Assembly: GCA_964035545.1 (NCBI GenBank)
Contig: OZ037767.1
Location: 26,645,628-26,709,627 of the forward strand
Source: Bugula neritina
Taxonomy: Eukaryota; Bryozoa; Gymnolaemata; Cheilostomatida; Bugulidae
Direction: 5' to 3'
DNA: 64,000 nt
The notes under the pieces were generated by a model. The model worked only from the letters and a program-made list of their open reading frames with translations, was not told where the DNA came from and did not search any database. Shown piece after piece: positions 50,201 to 60,686 of this stretch; position 1 is the stretch's first letter, and every line of letters begins with the position of its first letter. Made by a program: the position numbers and the translations under genes.

Positions 50201-52845
50201 AAATTTGCATACATTATGAGGATAAATTCTATAAATTATATTTACATAACACCTATCATGAAGTTAGCATCTCAAACAGAAACCAGAAGTATTAACTACA
50301 CTAAGGTTTAGACTATAGACAAATATTCATATGCCTTAAAACAATTGCTGAGCAAGAAATTCAAGGAAGACATATTCGACTTTAATGGGTCAAGAAAGAA
50401 GTGTTGTATGAAGTATACATGTCAAGGGTGATCCCAATACACAGTTCATGTTTATATTACATATATCCAATAACATCCCCATCTGAAACTATGTATGTCA
50501 TCACACACTGATATACGTATAGCATACCTTAAAGGGCTTTCATCCTTTATAGAGATTGTTCCATCAAGTAAGAGGAGCGTAACGCCAGCCGCTTTCTCTT
50601 TCAACTCATTCACTATTTCAACCTCTATAGCCGACACTGACTTCTACAAGAGATCTAAGTACTAAGTAGTGTGAATCCTCCTAACCCATCAGCAAACTGT
50701 TGAGCTGACTTTTTGAAAAATTTTAATTTTGTGACAAAATTTGCATTTTTTTTTCTCAAAAATTTAGGTTTACAAAAGACTGCACAAGAAAATACAACTT
50801 CATAGAATTATTTCTTCTCGCCAAGTACAAAGTTCAAGTGATAGAGAAAGATAAACACAACATTTATATTAGCGGGTGTGACTTTACCTTCTGACTAAAG
50901 ATAAATTTGCTGGCTGTCTGATAGCAACTTGACAAGGAGGCTAAAACGAGCTCACTTGTAACTTGCAGGTTGTTGGCAGAGTACATGACAACCTCCAACA
51001 GAATGTAGTCTAACATCATCTTTACGTCAAGGATTCCATCTATGAACAGTAGAAACACAACTCCATATTCAGCACATGGTGCCTATGATTAGACTACATA
51101 TTACATATATTAACAAATAAGACCTTTCGCAAGTTTTGTAGTCGCTGAACTATGAACTGATTGCAAAAGAAATCAGTTTATTTCAATTAACTGAGCTACT
51201 CAAATGATTAGCTAATAGAAGTCAACAGTAACTTTCTAAACTTTACAAACTGTTCGAAATTAAAATGCAAGCTAATTAAAGCCAAGCCTTTCAAAGTTTT
51301 ATTACCGGTATTTGATCATCATTTTTAAATCTTATTTCTAATAAACCAAAGAACTAACCTGCGTCTTTAAAAGTATCCATGATTTGTACAATGTCGGGTA
51401 AGATATTGTCTCGGCCATCTAACTTAATCTCCATCAAATCTTGAATGGTTGAGACGATCAATTGATTGATCTTCAACGAGAATATTGACCAATAAACATG
51501 TGCAACATAAACATACACATGGTAAAATACCTGAGCAGTTACAAAGCAAACACTTAATTAGTTTGTGAGATGCAAAATAAAGTTATAATCTATAAAATGT
51601 ACTCTGCTATTTTAAACCTATGAATCATTTCGAGCTTATGACAATAAAATAAAAAAATAGGTAAACTATGAGTAAAATTAATAAAAGATCTTTAAATTCC
51701 ATTAACAATATCTTGATAAAAAGCAGTTTCTAAATTAAATAAATTAACCAAAATATATACATACATGAATGTAGACCTTTATTGCATGGACTCAATAAAG
51801 AGCCTATCAAATAGAAACTGTGGCAGCCACTATGCTTTTAATATTGTAAAATCACAGTTGACTTGGTGAAATGATGAAATAATTGAGGCCAAAGGCTTTC
51901 TCACCTGCGTGGAAGACAGAATGGTTGAAGCAGGTGCTGGGATACTTGGCTTCTCTTCAGTGTCCATGGACTCAGGGCTGGGTTTTGTCGCTGACTGTGA
52001 GAGAGACTGAGTTTGGGAAGAGACGGGTGTGCAGAGGTGAAGGTCAGCAGCACCCGAGTCTGTAGAGACAGAGTAATGAGTGACTAGTACTACTACTAGA
52101 GACAGAGTAATGAGTGACTAGTACTACTACTAGAGACAGAGTAATGAGTGACAAGTACTACTACTAGATACAGAGTGATGAGTGACTAGTACTACTACTA
52201 TAGACATAGTAATGAGTGACTAGTACTACTATTAGAGACAGAGTAATGAGTGACTAGTACTACTACTAGATACAGAGTAATGAGTGACTAATAGTACTAC
52301 TATAGACATAGTAATGAGTGACTAGTACAACTACTAGAGACAGAGTAATGAGTGACTAGTATTTCAATAAACATTCGTTGAATTTGGGTTACAGATTTGC
52401 ATCTACAATACATCATTGCAGTAGGAAATGGTTAAAAAAATTCGTTTTGGGTCAAATTTGCAGCCAATCTGTTATACAGAAACTTAAAAAAGTAATCACT
52501 AGTGATTCACAAACAAATTGCATTCTCATGAGTTAAATCAGTATTTTAGAAAACAATAATTATAAATTTTATGTGAGCATATCGCAACTCAATCTTATAC
52601 AACTGCAAAAAATTGATAAAGAGCACTGTGGTAGAAACCAACCAGCAGAGCTCTGACTAAAATCACCACTGTGTTTCTTGGCACCACTTTCTCCATTTCC
52701 ACCTCCAAGTTTCGCTATTCTCTTCTTCCGCACCTTCAAATAAAATACACGGCTCAACACAAATTAAAACAGATTATTTTACATCTATGTCAAATTTTAT
52801 AAACTGTGTGTCTATTCTCACCTCATCTGCTGTCTTTTCATCCAT
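41204..52845 (-). CDS. UBE4B: Ubiquitin conjugation factor E4 B (UBE4B / Ufd2)
   Basis: U-box E3/E4 ligase that extends ubiquitin chains on p97/Cdc48 substrates. 1040 aa (yeast Ufd2 961, human 1173 or more). 23 exons (minus): 52845-52822, 52733-52643, 52059-51905, 51470-51359, 51039-50888, 50643-50528, 49996-49894, 49564-49421, 48934-48815, 48637-48539, 47650-47450, 46842-46737, 46286-46135, 45799-45579, 45214-45116, 44681-44434, 44124-43998, 43664-43505, 43200-43078, 42751-42560, 42368-42194, 41889-41740, 41256-41204; every phase fits. N-terminus [16 protein letters not shown] matches family starts. The core shows [38 protein letters not shown] and [16 protein letters not shown]. The U-box at about 968-1035 has [25 protein letters not shown] and the end [15 protein letters not shown]. 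Exon 18 uses a weak donor (CAG|GTCGGT). Many introns carry tandem repeats at their splice sites. Confidence 0.97.
41895..42183. repeat. tandem repeats filling UBE4B intron 21
   Basis: Two interlinked arrays occupy nearly the whole 304-bp intron. About 5-6 copies of a 35-bp unit (gtgtagtatataatataatg plus tagtgaggagatatt) run at 41990-42183, and about 3 copies of an atagtaatataatgtacaca-type unit run at 41895-41989. The array ends about 10 nt from the donor on one side and almost touches the acceptor on the other. Confidence 0.9.
42767..42848. repeat. 3 copies of a 26-30 bp repeat at UBE4B exon 20 acceptor
   Basis: The unit core is tgattggataatctacagtg. In sense direction each copy contains CACTGTAG, an acceptor-like word, and the array ends about 15 nt before the true acceptor at 42752. 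Confidence 0.85.
44690..44985. repeat. about 11 copies of a 26-bp repeat at UBE4B exon 16 acceptor
   Basis: The unit core is cttaacttacttcagattac on the plus strand. In sense each copy reads CTGAAGTAAGTTAAGG, which contains a consensus donor GAA|GTAAGT. The array ends 8 nt from the acceptor at 44682. Confidence 0.9.
45530..45578. repeat. short imperfect repeat at UBE4B exon 14 donor
   Basis: In sense the intron begins GTAAGTATTGGTATTAGTAC and repeats the words TTGGTATTTAGTAC and TAGTACTAA within 50 bp. Confidence 0.6.
47977..48552. repeat. 28-bp minisatellite, about 20 copies, containing the UBE4B exon 10 donor
   Basis: Plus-strand unit core is taactagacagagatggtaa followed by acttactc. In sense direction the unit is the last 15 nt of exon 10 (CTCCGTCTAGTTAGA) plus the first 13 nt of its intron (GTAAGTCTACCAT). 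The copy at 48525-48552 is the true exon-intron junction; about 19 further copies stretch into the intron. Copies differ at a few positions (agacagag/agacggag, tggt/taat) with no length change. Confidence 0.96.
48962..49062. repeat. ACTACAG repeat upstream of UBE4B exon 9 acceptor
   Basis: In sense the region has at least seven (T)TACTACAG / AATACAG / ATTACAG words within about 100 bp, ending about 27 nt upstream of the real acceptor TGTTGTAG at 48935. Each word looks like a 3' splice site. Confidence 0.75.
49123..49160. repeat. perfect 14-bp inverted repeat (hairpin) in UBE4B intron 8
   Basis: Arms ttacctgcagcata and tatgctgcaggtaa are exact reverse complements with a 10-nt loop. The arms contain CTGCAGGTAA, which holds a CAG|GTAA splice-like word. 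Confidence 0.9.
49681..49898. repeat. AT-rich minisatellite, about 8 copies, containing the UBE4B exon 7 donor
   Basis: Plus-strand unit is gaaatataatataataaaat plus acacaca (25-29 bp). In sense each copy is TTTC(C/T)GT(A/G)TGTATTTTATTATA. The terminal copy is the actual junction TTTCC|GTATGT at 49894/49893, so 5 exonic bases and the donor are part of the unit. Confidence 0.93.
50064..50157. repeat. 4 copies of a 26-bp repeat in UBE4B intron 6
   Basis: The unit is tatacatgtactgctacatt plus acgt. It lies about 65 nt upstream of the exon 7 acceptor. Confidence 0.9.
52062..52360. repeat. 34-bp minisatellite, about 9 copies, running into the UBE4B exon 3 acceptor
   Basis: Plus-strand unit core is tagagacagagtaatgagtg followed by actagtactactac. 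In sense each copy carries ATTACTCTGTCTCTAG, a polypyrimidine tract plus AG. The last copy merges into the true acceptor TTACTCTGTCTCTACAG|AC at 52060. Confidence 0.95.
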
Positions 52846-53319
52846 TTGATTATTATTTTCTACAGACTTCAGGTGCTGGTCTTGTTAAATTACTGCACTG
52901 CTTGTCTTCATTTCTATAACATAGGAGTAATTAATCAAATTTTGATAAAAAACACATTGAAAGTCACTCAATATCTAAATGTGTAAGCAAAAATTATCAA
53001 TGGTGCTAGCACAACATGAGAATGTGTCAGAGAAACTAACTAAAGGAATCGTATTAAACAAATTTACAACAATACATCAAATTAGGCATTATAACATAAA
53101 ATTATAATTTCAAAGATTTTAAAAAAAGATAGTTGAAACCAGCAGCCAAAAAACCAATTGATGTATTGAGCATAAGTCTGGTAAGTAATTAGCATTATTG
53201 AATTTCAAGTTTAAATATATCATTGAGTGATGATAACATGAGCTATCATAACAATTTTGTGACAGAACATATTTTTTCTCGGATTTATTATTGCTAAAAA
53301 TTCAACCATCACCTATAGG

Positions 53320-53570
53320 CTATAACTATAAGTAATACTAACTTACTAAGTCTAATGACAGTAACTTAAACTATAACTATAAAATTAAATATAAGACAGG
53401 CAATACCTATAGTTATACTAATATTAATAGTAATAGCTATACTAGTAGTAATAGTAATACTAATATTATTAGTATTACATAGTCATAGAGATAGTCATAG
53501 ACTCATAGTGATAGCCATACCCATACTCATAGTAATAGTTATACTTATTCATATTCATATTGAGTTATTG
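53320..53570. repeat. cryptic simple repeat, AATAGTAATA / CATAGTCATAG
   Basis: Runs of taatagtaatactaatatta and atagtcatagactcatagtg form imperfect purine/pyrimidine-alternating DNA. Confidence 0.65.
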
Positions 53571-53895
53571 TTGATAATAATAAAATTGAAGTAGAAATTA
53601 CTATTAGAAGTAAAATGAAAATAATTATTAAATTAATTAATTAACAAAATTTAAATAATCAAATAGTGAAATACTAGCATAAAAATAATAACTCATATTG
53701 ATATTATAACCAATATTATGAGAGATTGAGACTGAGACTAACTCTAGCTCTAAGACTAAGATTAAGAGGAAGAGTGATTCAAGTCCATCTTGATTTTTAT
53801 TTAGAATTTCAACTTTCAAGTTAGAAATACACTTAAAGTTATTATATTGATATTGGATAGTTTTACTTTTTCTAGTTTCTACCAGATAATTGAAT

Positions 53896-54213
53896 TTAAT
53901 CGTTGCACGTTTCAGTTTTAAGTTTGTTATTATTTTTGTAGCACTGCACTTGTGGGATTAAATTTTTTGTTGAAGTGATCGAGTCAATGTCGTGTGAAAT
54001 CGCCTCATCAACAAAGTGGCCCGAATAATTGGCCCCTTTCAGGTCTCCTCTTCTGTTCATTACAATAACAGTGAAAGTGCTCAACCATGGTTTGCAAATG
54101 GCAAGAAAGCTTAGAGCGCCGTGATGACACGAAGATCTCAAATGTATCCGATGCTTATCCAAACGACGCGAGCAAGATTTCACCATCAAAATAATGTGTG
54201 CCGCGGTTGCCAT
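53896..54213 (-). CDS. hypothetical ORF (105 aa) upstream of UBE4B
   Basis: ATG-initiated open frame, M(54213)ATAAHIILMVKSC onward, basic and Cys/His-containing in the first half and polar in the second (NRRGDLKGANYSGHF). The local base composition is more balanced than the flanks. It may instead be the 5' UTR/promoter region of UBE4B. No family was recognised. Confidence 0.2.
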   Translation of the reverse strand: MATAAHIILMVKSCSRRLDKHRIHLRSSCHHGALSFLAICKPWLSTFTVIVMNRRGDLKGANYSGHFVDEAISHDIDSITSTKNLIPQVQCYKNNNKLKTETCND

Positions 54214-57200
54214 TGAGTTATCCTATCTTTTTCTATAGAAACGTGGCTGAATTTTAAAAAACTTTTTGTGAAAATATGAGATTGTGTAATAACTGATAAC
54301 TAACATGCAGTGTGACATATGACCTTTAACCTTTTACCAGTATGTGCAGCTATGTTGTTCTTTGAGATAAACTAAGTTTCAAGAATTTGATCTGAGGTTA
54401 TCTGGGAGCAGAGCTGCAGCCTTCACTTTATGTGCTTTATAGTAAACAGACCCAGGGCACCATAGCTGCATGGCTCTATTTTTTTAAGATTTTAGTGATG
54501 AAGGACAAGACCTAATGTAATGCATTATGTTAGCTCCTAATATAATATGCATTAAAACTCGAACAGGACGAAGCTGAGATAGGTGAAAAAAAATAATATG
54601 CACCAAAACAGAATTGTTGCCTTATAAATCTTACACATTCTTAAATATCTATTAAACTGAGTCGTAGCTTTATCTTCACTTAGGAATTGTAGCTTAACAT
54701 TTAGTAGTTTAAGCATGCTATAGATCGTGATCTTCTTTATAGCTTGTGAACTAATATTAAAGATTGATTGATTGGTATTGTGTGTATGCTGTTGGAAAAA
54801 TAATGTGCTTCTATATCAAAGAAATGTGCCTATACTTTATCGGCATCTGTGTATTTGTTATCAGGACTCGGGACACTTTTTCACCCCTGTAAATGCTAAT
54901 GAAAGTTTATTACTGCTTATTCTGAAAGATATGCAATATTTTGTTTTCAAAGCCACGCTGTTAAGTTGCAACCAGCTGGTGTTTTCTTATCTTAAACTTG
55001 TTTGAAGAATTCATTTACCTGAAGTTTCATGTTTATTTTTTAGGTTACCAGAAATCTTGGCCTCATGCAGGAGTTCTAGCTTATCTAATAGAGTAATGTG
55101 TTTACTGGATAATATAATAAACAAACCTCATTATTGTCTAGTTACAAAGCACAATTGTGATACTATATTGCTTTGCAGTGTGTGCATTTATGTAAAAGTT
55201 AACTGCTATAATAATCAATAATCTTATGGTAAAAAGTAAATAAGATGGTAATATTGCTACATTGTTGCTTAGCTGTCTAGCTGCAAATTTATTTCTTGGC
55301 TAACGTTAAGGTTTTGATTTATTAACTTAAATTTAAGCTACAGTTTTTTTTATACTTTTATCTAATTTAATAGTTTATAATTATTTAATGCTTCAAAAGC
55401 ATATTCTTTTAGGACAACAGGTTTGCCAGCATATTATTGGAAAGAATCTCTTTTGCTCTTGCCTGTTTTGATGCTCACAGGAATAAAGCAAATGTTGCAA
55501 GACCAGAAACCCATCAACTTAGACTCATACGTTTAACTAAAAATGTTGAGATAATTATTATATATATCTATGCTGTTTAATCATTCTTTAATCATGGATC
55601 ATTAAACTTTACTACTTTAAATGCCCATAAAACAAAACTGTAAGTTTCATGAGTGCATTTATTTTCAAGATGAGAGTGATCAGGGTAAATAATTCAATTA
55701 GAATAGACAACGCAGTTGTACATTTCATTTTAAAACAGTTTGTGTTAGCTTTTTATATATATCTTTTAGCTATAGTCTTTTTTTGAGTAAAGCAAAATTT
55801 GGCTTACTTATCTGTTATATATGTGTCATTAAACTTTGAAATTAAAACATTTCTGGTGTTTTTCGTACAGCTGTTTGAAGATATTTGAGACTTTCAACTA
55901 TAAACTAATATATAAGTATAATAATCTAATTAGTTTTAATGTTTTTTCTTGATGATTTATTGCATAGATCATGTAAGAACTTAGGTAACAGAAAATATTA
56001 GATCAATGCTTTTAAAGTAAATGTAAAAACTGTTTTTAGCTGCTGGTCATAGAAAGCAATTGCAGCATAGTAAGTTGTCTACCCGAATTTTACAACAGCT
56101 TTTTCCTAAACTTCTAATCTACGGTAGAAATCTGAGCCTTATAAATTTCAGTATTTTGTGCACAAGCATTGTAGTGCTTAATAGCAGCTGTAAAACTCTA
56201 TAACATTGCATTCTCTTTCCATCAAAACATTAATATAATTCATTATTCAGTAGCTTTTAATTCAAGTTTGTAAAAATTTTATAGTTTTGTAGAACATATT
56301 CCTGAATTATTGTTTTAAGCGCTTTTATAAAACCATCTATTGTATATAATATGTAGTTATAGTACGACAATAAAATGGTGTATAACATGTTTATTTGTAG
56401 TTTGAGATACATGTAAATTAAATTTTAAAGGAGAGTTGCTGAATAATAACAATCTTATACTCTGTAGTTGCCACATTGTTACTGATTAATATTAACATAA
56501 ATAAATTAAAGTATTCTTATAAACTTCAAAGTTTCACGGAAAAAAGTATTAGCAGATTTATAGCACTTAATAAAACAGTTTATGTTATTCTTATATAATA
56601 AAATGTTGCTAATATGGTATTTAGTATGTGATTATAGCTATATATATTATAATTCTAATTTTTAATCATCAGATATTGTGGAGGTGCCTCTCATTTAGTT
56701 GAAATCGACATTTTAATTATTGGATTATAGCTTCGGGCAAAGATGTATTTGTAGCTTCACCCTTACAATATTTATTTTAAGTTTGTTTATTAAATTTATT
56801 GATTACATAAGATTATAAGGAAGTTTGAATAGTCTAAGTAATGCTTTCTTATAAAATACAACTCACTCTCAATTCACTGATATATTTAATAGTGTTGTAA
56901 CCTCCACAGATATCCCACTACTCATAAGGGTTGTGCAATTATGACTTCTTTACAAAATATGTGTGCAAAGCAGGTAAGGTTATTGCTGTTTAAACAAAAA
57001 GATGTTCAATTGGCTATTCATAAATCTTGGACTGATATCATGTGAAATTTAATTAATCCTCTACTCTTTTGTATGTAATATTTAATTGGGTCAGGTTGTA
57101 AGGGCATCTTTTATGACTGAAGGAGGTTGATTATGGTCATGTTTAATTTGTAAATATCATCTGATCATTATACTAAGCTCTGGCCGTGTGAAATCAGCTG

Positions 57201-57311
57201 TTCAAGTCTATAATGTTGAGTAGTTGTCATGCTATTTAGAGTTAAATGGAGCGAAAAGACATTTTGTTCACATGTAGAAACCAACTGGCCTTACCTCAAT
57301 GGGCTATCCTT

Positions 57312-57407
57312 CGTGGGAATGCACCTGCCACTTGTAAGTTAGCTCTGATTGGTTGAAATTCAAGCGCTCCCTTTAAAAAACTGAAGTGATTGTTCATAGT
57401 TCCCACG
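57312..57407. promoter_or_regulatory. candidate distal Notch-response element for Hes
   Basis: Two perfect Su(H)/CSL words lie in opposite orientation: CGTGGGAA at 57312-57319 and TTCCCACG at 57400-57407. A CACCTG E-box at 57322 lies between them. They sit in a GC-richer patch 3.3 kb upstream of the Hes start. Function is inferred from motifs only. Confidence 0.4.
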
Positions 57408-60400
57408 GTGATGCAAACAATAGGACTTTGCAAGTGAGTGATTAAGCAACTTAGTTTATGTGGGGCCGGCCACTTTCCCTGCCATAAAACAGATAATAAT
57501 CTTTAGATAAAAAAATCTTGGCTAAATGGCTTTGGTGGAAGCCACACTAGTGGACTGGGGTGTGCCTTAACTGATTCACCCTTATACAAAACAACAATTC
57601 ACCTGCCATAATAGAGATACTGTGTGAAAATTATTTGATGTATTATTATGACTATATGACTTTGTATCCTGAAGCCAAGCAGCAACATCTGATACAAGCC
57701 TAAGAACACCTGAATTATATTTTAATAATATCATATTTTCAATTTTCACTGTTACGTATGCAACAGTTTTAAATCAGTTACTCAAAGTACAAAATTATTT
57801 ATTTACCATTTTAAAAGTGGAGCAGGGCAAGTGCAACATGGGTCAGGGGGTCAAGTCCAGCTGATTAATCATGACAGCTGAGGTGTCTTTCAGCAAAAGC
57901 CCTCATGTCGGCTGGTAAGAAGCACGTTTACAAATCAAATTTTCATCATTTAAAAGCCAAATAAAGGTAAAAATACTGTAATCAGATTAATTTGTATTGG
58001 CTTTATCTATTACTAAAATTCTTAGATCCATTCCAATCTTCAAGAAATCAATAAATGTTAGTTTTACCCACCATGACTTGCCTGATACTGATGCATAGAA
58101 TACCTTTTGTTCGCATTTAATAAACTGCTGAGAACACATTTTTGTTTACAATACATGTCTTTTATAATTTGATACAATTGGCACATTTTTATTATTTTAT
58201 AAATATATAATCAAAAGCAGAGACTTGGGCATATTTTCTCCTGAGCTAAAGTAATCTAATTATATATATCAAAAAGAGTACAACAATCAGGCTGCTTAGT
58301 AACAAGATAATTGGCCCCTTACTGGTGGCGGTTATTTTATCTCAGCATCTACTATATTTGATTGTTATTTGAAAGTATTGAGGTAAGCCACTGTGACTCC
58401 TGTCAACTTCATATTCAGTCTCGGTCCTGCTGCGTGCCATGAGAACGCCATGCTGCAGTCAATCTGACATGTTCCTCGCTCACAATGGCAGCTAATTTAC
58501 CTGTTTGTCTTTATGTCAACTTGAAATACAGTTGGGAACTTACAATGCTACTTTGATAAACTAATTTGTAAGTAATAAATGTTCAGCTACTAGCTGAGTT
58601 AGTAAACTTTTCAGGAATAAATAATAAATAGTACATGCAGGCCACTAACTACATGGTTTTAAGCAACCAGCCTTTCCAAATCATAGTTGTTCACAATTAA
58701 TTTGACAGTTTGGCTATAATTCCTAAATTATAGTATATAGTATTATAGTATATACTGCAGCAGTAGCGGTGTGAATCACTGGACTATCTAAAGATTAGTT
58801 AACTTTTAGGAGTTGCATATATCTCTGTAGCACCAAGCATTTTGTTTAAATATAAACCATGTTTGTGAGTGTCCCTGTAGTAGTCCCTGTGTACCTATAA
58901 GCTTCCATTTGGTAGCTACTATCTTTACTGCTAACTAGTGTGATGACCATTTGTCTTAGAAAGTTTCCCATTAATTAGGAATTATATTTAGACAAAATAT
59001 TGCATAATTTCAATACCAGACAGAAGGTGAACACCTACTAGACAGTTATTATGTAACAGCATGTGGCAGAGCTGGTGAAACAGCTGTTGAACAATGTATC
59101 TAAGAATTTGAAAAAAGTTAGTAAGTAAGGAGCAAAGCAAGTAGACACCAAGGCTTGCAGAAGGTTGGTTGGAGAAAAGATGCTGATAATCTATAACAGT
59201 TGGCTGTTCAACCACACACTGCGATCTTCTACCTTTGATGTCAACTTTCAAAAAAGTAGTTTATTTGAAGATTTTTTTTACCTGGAATTCAACCCACAAG
59301 CCATTCGTAAATATAAATAAGTGCATTTTTATTCGTGCATCATCAATTAGTGTTGTTAATTGTTGTTTATGATCTAAATGTGGCCCCTAAAGCTCCATGC
59401 TTACTATAACAACACCGCCTTACACTATATGTAGAAGCATCCTTTGCTTTTATTTGCTGTTTGCACCTGAAGAAATCCTTTTATCTTGGCTTCTTGTTTG
59501 GTGATTAGATTCTGAAAAGATTAATGATGGCTGGATTTAATGCTAGGCACCACTGCACTACATGACTATCAGTAAATTAATGAGCTATTATTTCCGTTGT
59601 CATTAAAAAAAGAAATTAACATTCAATAACAATAGACTAATTATATTACTAACTATATTTTGTATTTTATTCAAGACAAATTTTGGGCTAATTGAACAAA
59701 TAATCAAAATAAGTGTGTTGAGTCTATGCATGAGTTTATAATGTCTGTATTGGCACATAACGGTATAATATTATATTTTAGTAATGTTTTATTTTGTTAA
59801 ACATGTGAAATGTAAATAATTATAACGCTACTAATATCTGGATAGTGGAAATAAGAAATACTCACTAGCATAAGCGTTCCAAAAATTTTGTGTTGTAGAA
59901 TTAAACAAAACTACCAGAAACTGCTTACTGCAATAATACCCAATTATTTTTAGTAACATGTAGCCCTATGATATATTTGCTAGATGCCAGAGTGTGTTTT
60001 ATAATTTAGGTGTTATTGGAAGCATTTTTGTTGCTTAGAAAGCCAGCTGTTGATGGCAATCAGTGTGGTGTGTACTACAGATTATGATTAGGAAGTTAGT
60101 TTACTTTGTGGCCTATATCTATTTCAAAAGAAGCCTCTTGTTTGTCAATTCTTTTGAACAGAATGGTGTAAGACTATTGAATAACTGCTAATCAGATTTA
60201 AAATACAAAGAGCTATGATCACCTATCAAGGCATCTCTGAATTTGAAGATAAATTACAGCAGTCAATTAATTGAAGAGAGCAACATTTGGTTCTGAGCTT
60301 AATCATAATCCTTTGAATTTGAACTACTACATTATCACAGCCTTGTTATCATAAGCAAATACGTTTAAAGAGCCTTAAGGGATTGTATCTGTTGGAATGC

Positions 60401-60409
60401 ATCGCGAAG

Positions 60410-60462
60410 CACGTGGGAATCTAAATATTCCCACACTTTTGCAAATCTGTGAAGTGTGTGAA
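60410..60462. promoter_or_regulatory. paired inverted Su(H)/CSL sites in Hes promoter
   Basis: CGTGGGAA at 60412-60419 and TTCCCACA at 60428-60435 face each other with an 8-nt spacer. The first overlaps a CACGTG E-box (60410-60415). A weaker TGTGTGAA lies at 60455-60462. CSL binds YGTGRGAA; paired inverted sites are the classic Notch-dimer arrangement at Hes genes, though usually with a spacer near 16 bp. Confidence 0.6.
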
Positions 60463-60539
60463 CACTATGCTCCATTGTTGACATTCGATCTGAACAAAGA
60501 TAACCATTGTTAGCAAGATTTTCTTAGAGCCACACTTAT

Positions 60540-60593
60540 GGGCGGGGCTAAGATAGCCACTACTGTAATTTGTGGTTTTCTGCTGCTATATAA
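60540..60593 (+). promoter_or_regulatory. Hes core promoter: Sp/KLF box and TATA box
   Basis: GGGCGGGGC at 60540-60548 is a consensus Sp/KLF site, and TATATAA at 60587-60593 a TATA box. Transcription would start near 60615-60625, leaving a short 5' UTR before the ATG at 60687. Confidence 0.55.
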
Positions 60594-60686
60594 TGAAGGT
60601 GCTGGTTGATTTGGACACACAAATATTTCAGCCTCTTTATACAACATATCTGAATTAGCAAAATTGATAAATTTATTAGAACAGAA

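Larger units (their letters stand above)
52846..60686. other. long gene-poor intergenic region
   Basis: About 7.8 kb between divergent UBE4B and Hes starts. AT-rich, with a simple TAATAGTAATA/CATAGTCATAG tract at about 53320-53570. One 105-aa minus-strand ORF (listed) lies near UBE4B. Local GC-richer patches near 54000-54200, 57290-57480 and 57820-57930 contrast with the background and may be regulatory. Confidence 0.6.

Noticed and set aside
57820-57930. GC-richer patch considered as an RNA gene or transposon
   Set aside because: No convincing tRNA fold, promoter boxes or terminal repeats could be made out by eye.
58988-59251. 87-aa minus-strand ORF upstream of Hes
   Set aside because: Hydrophobic/Leu-rich chance frame; no family, no conserved motif.
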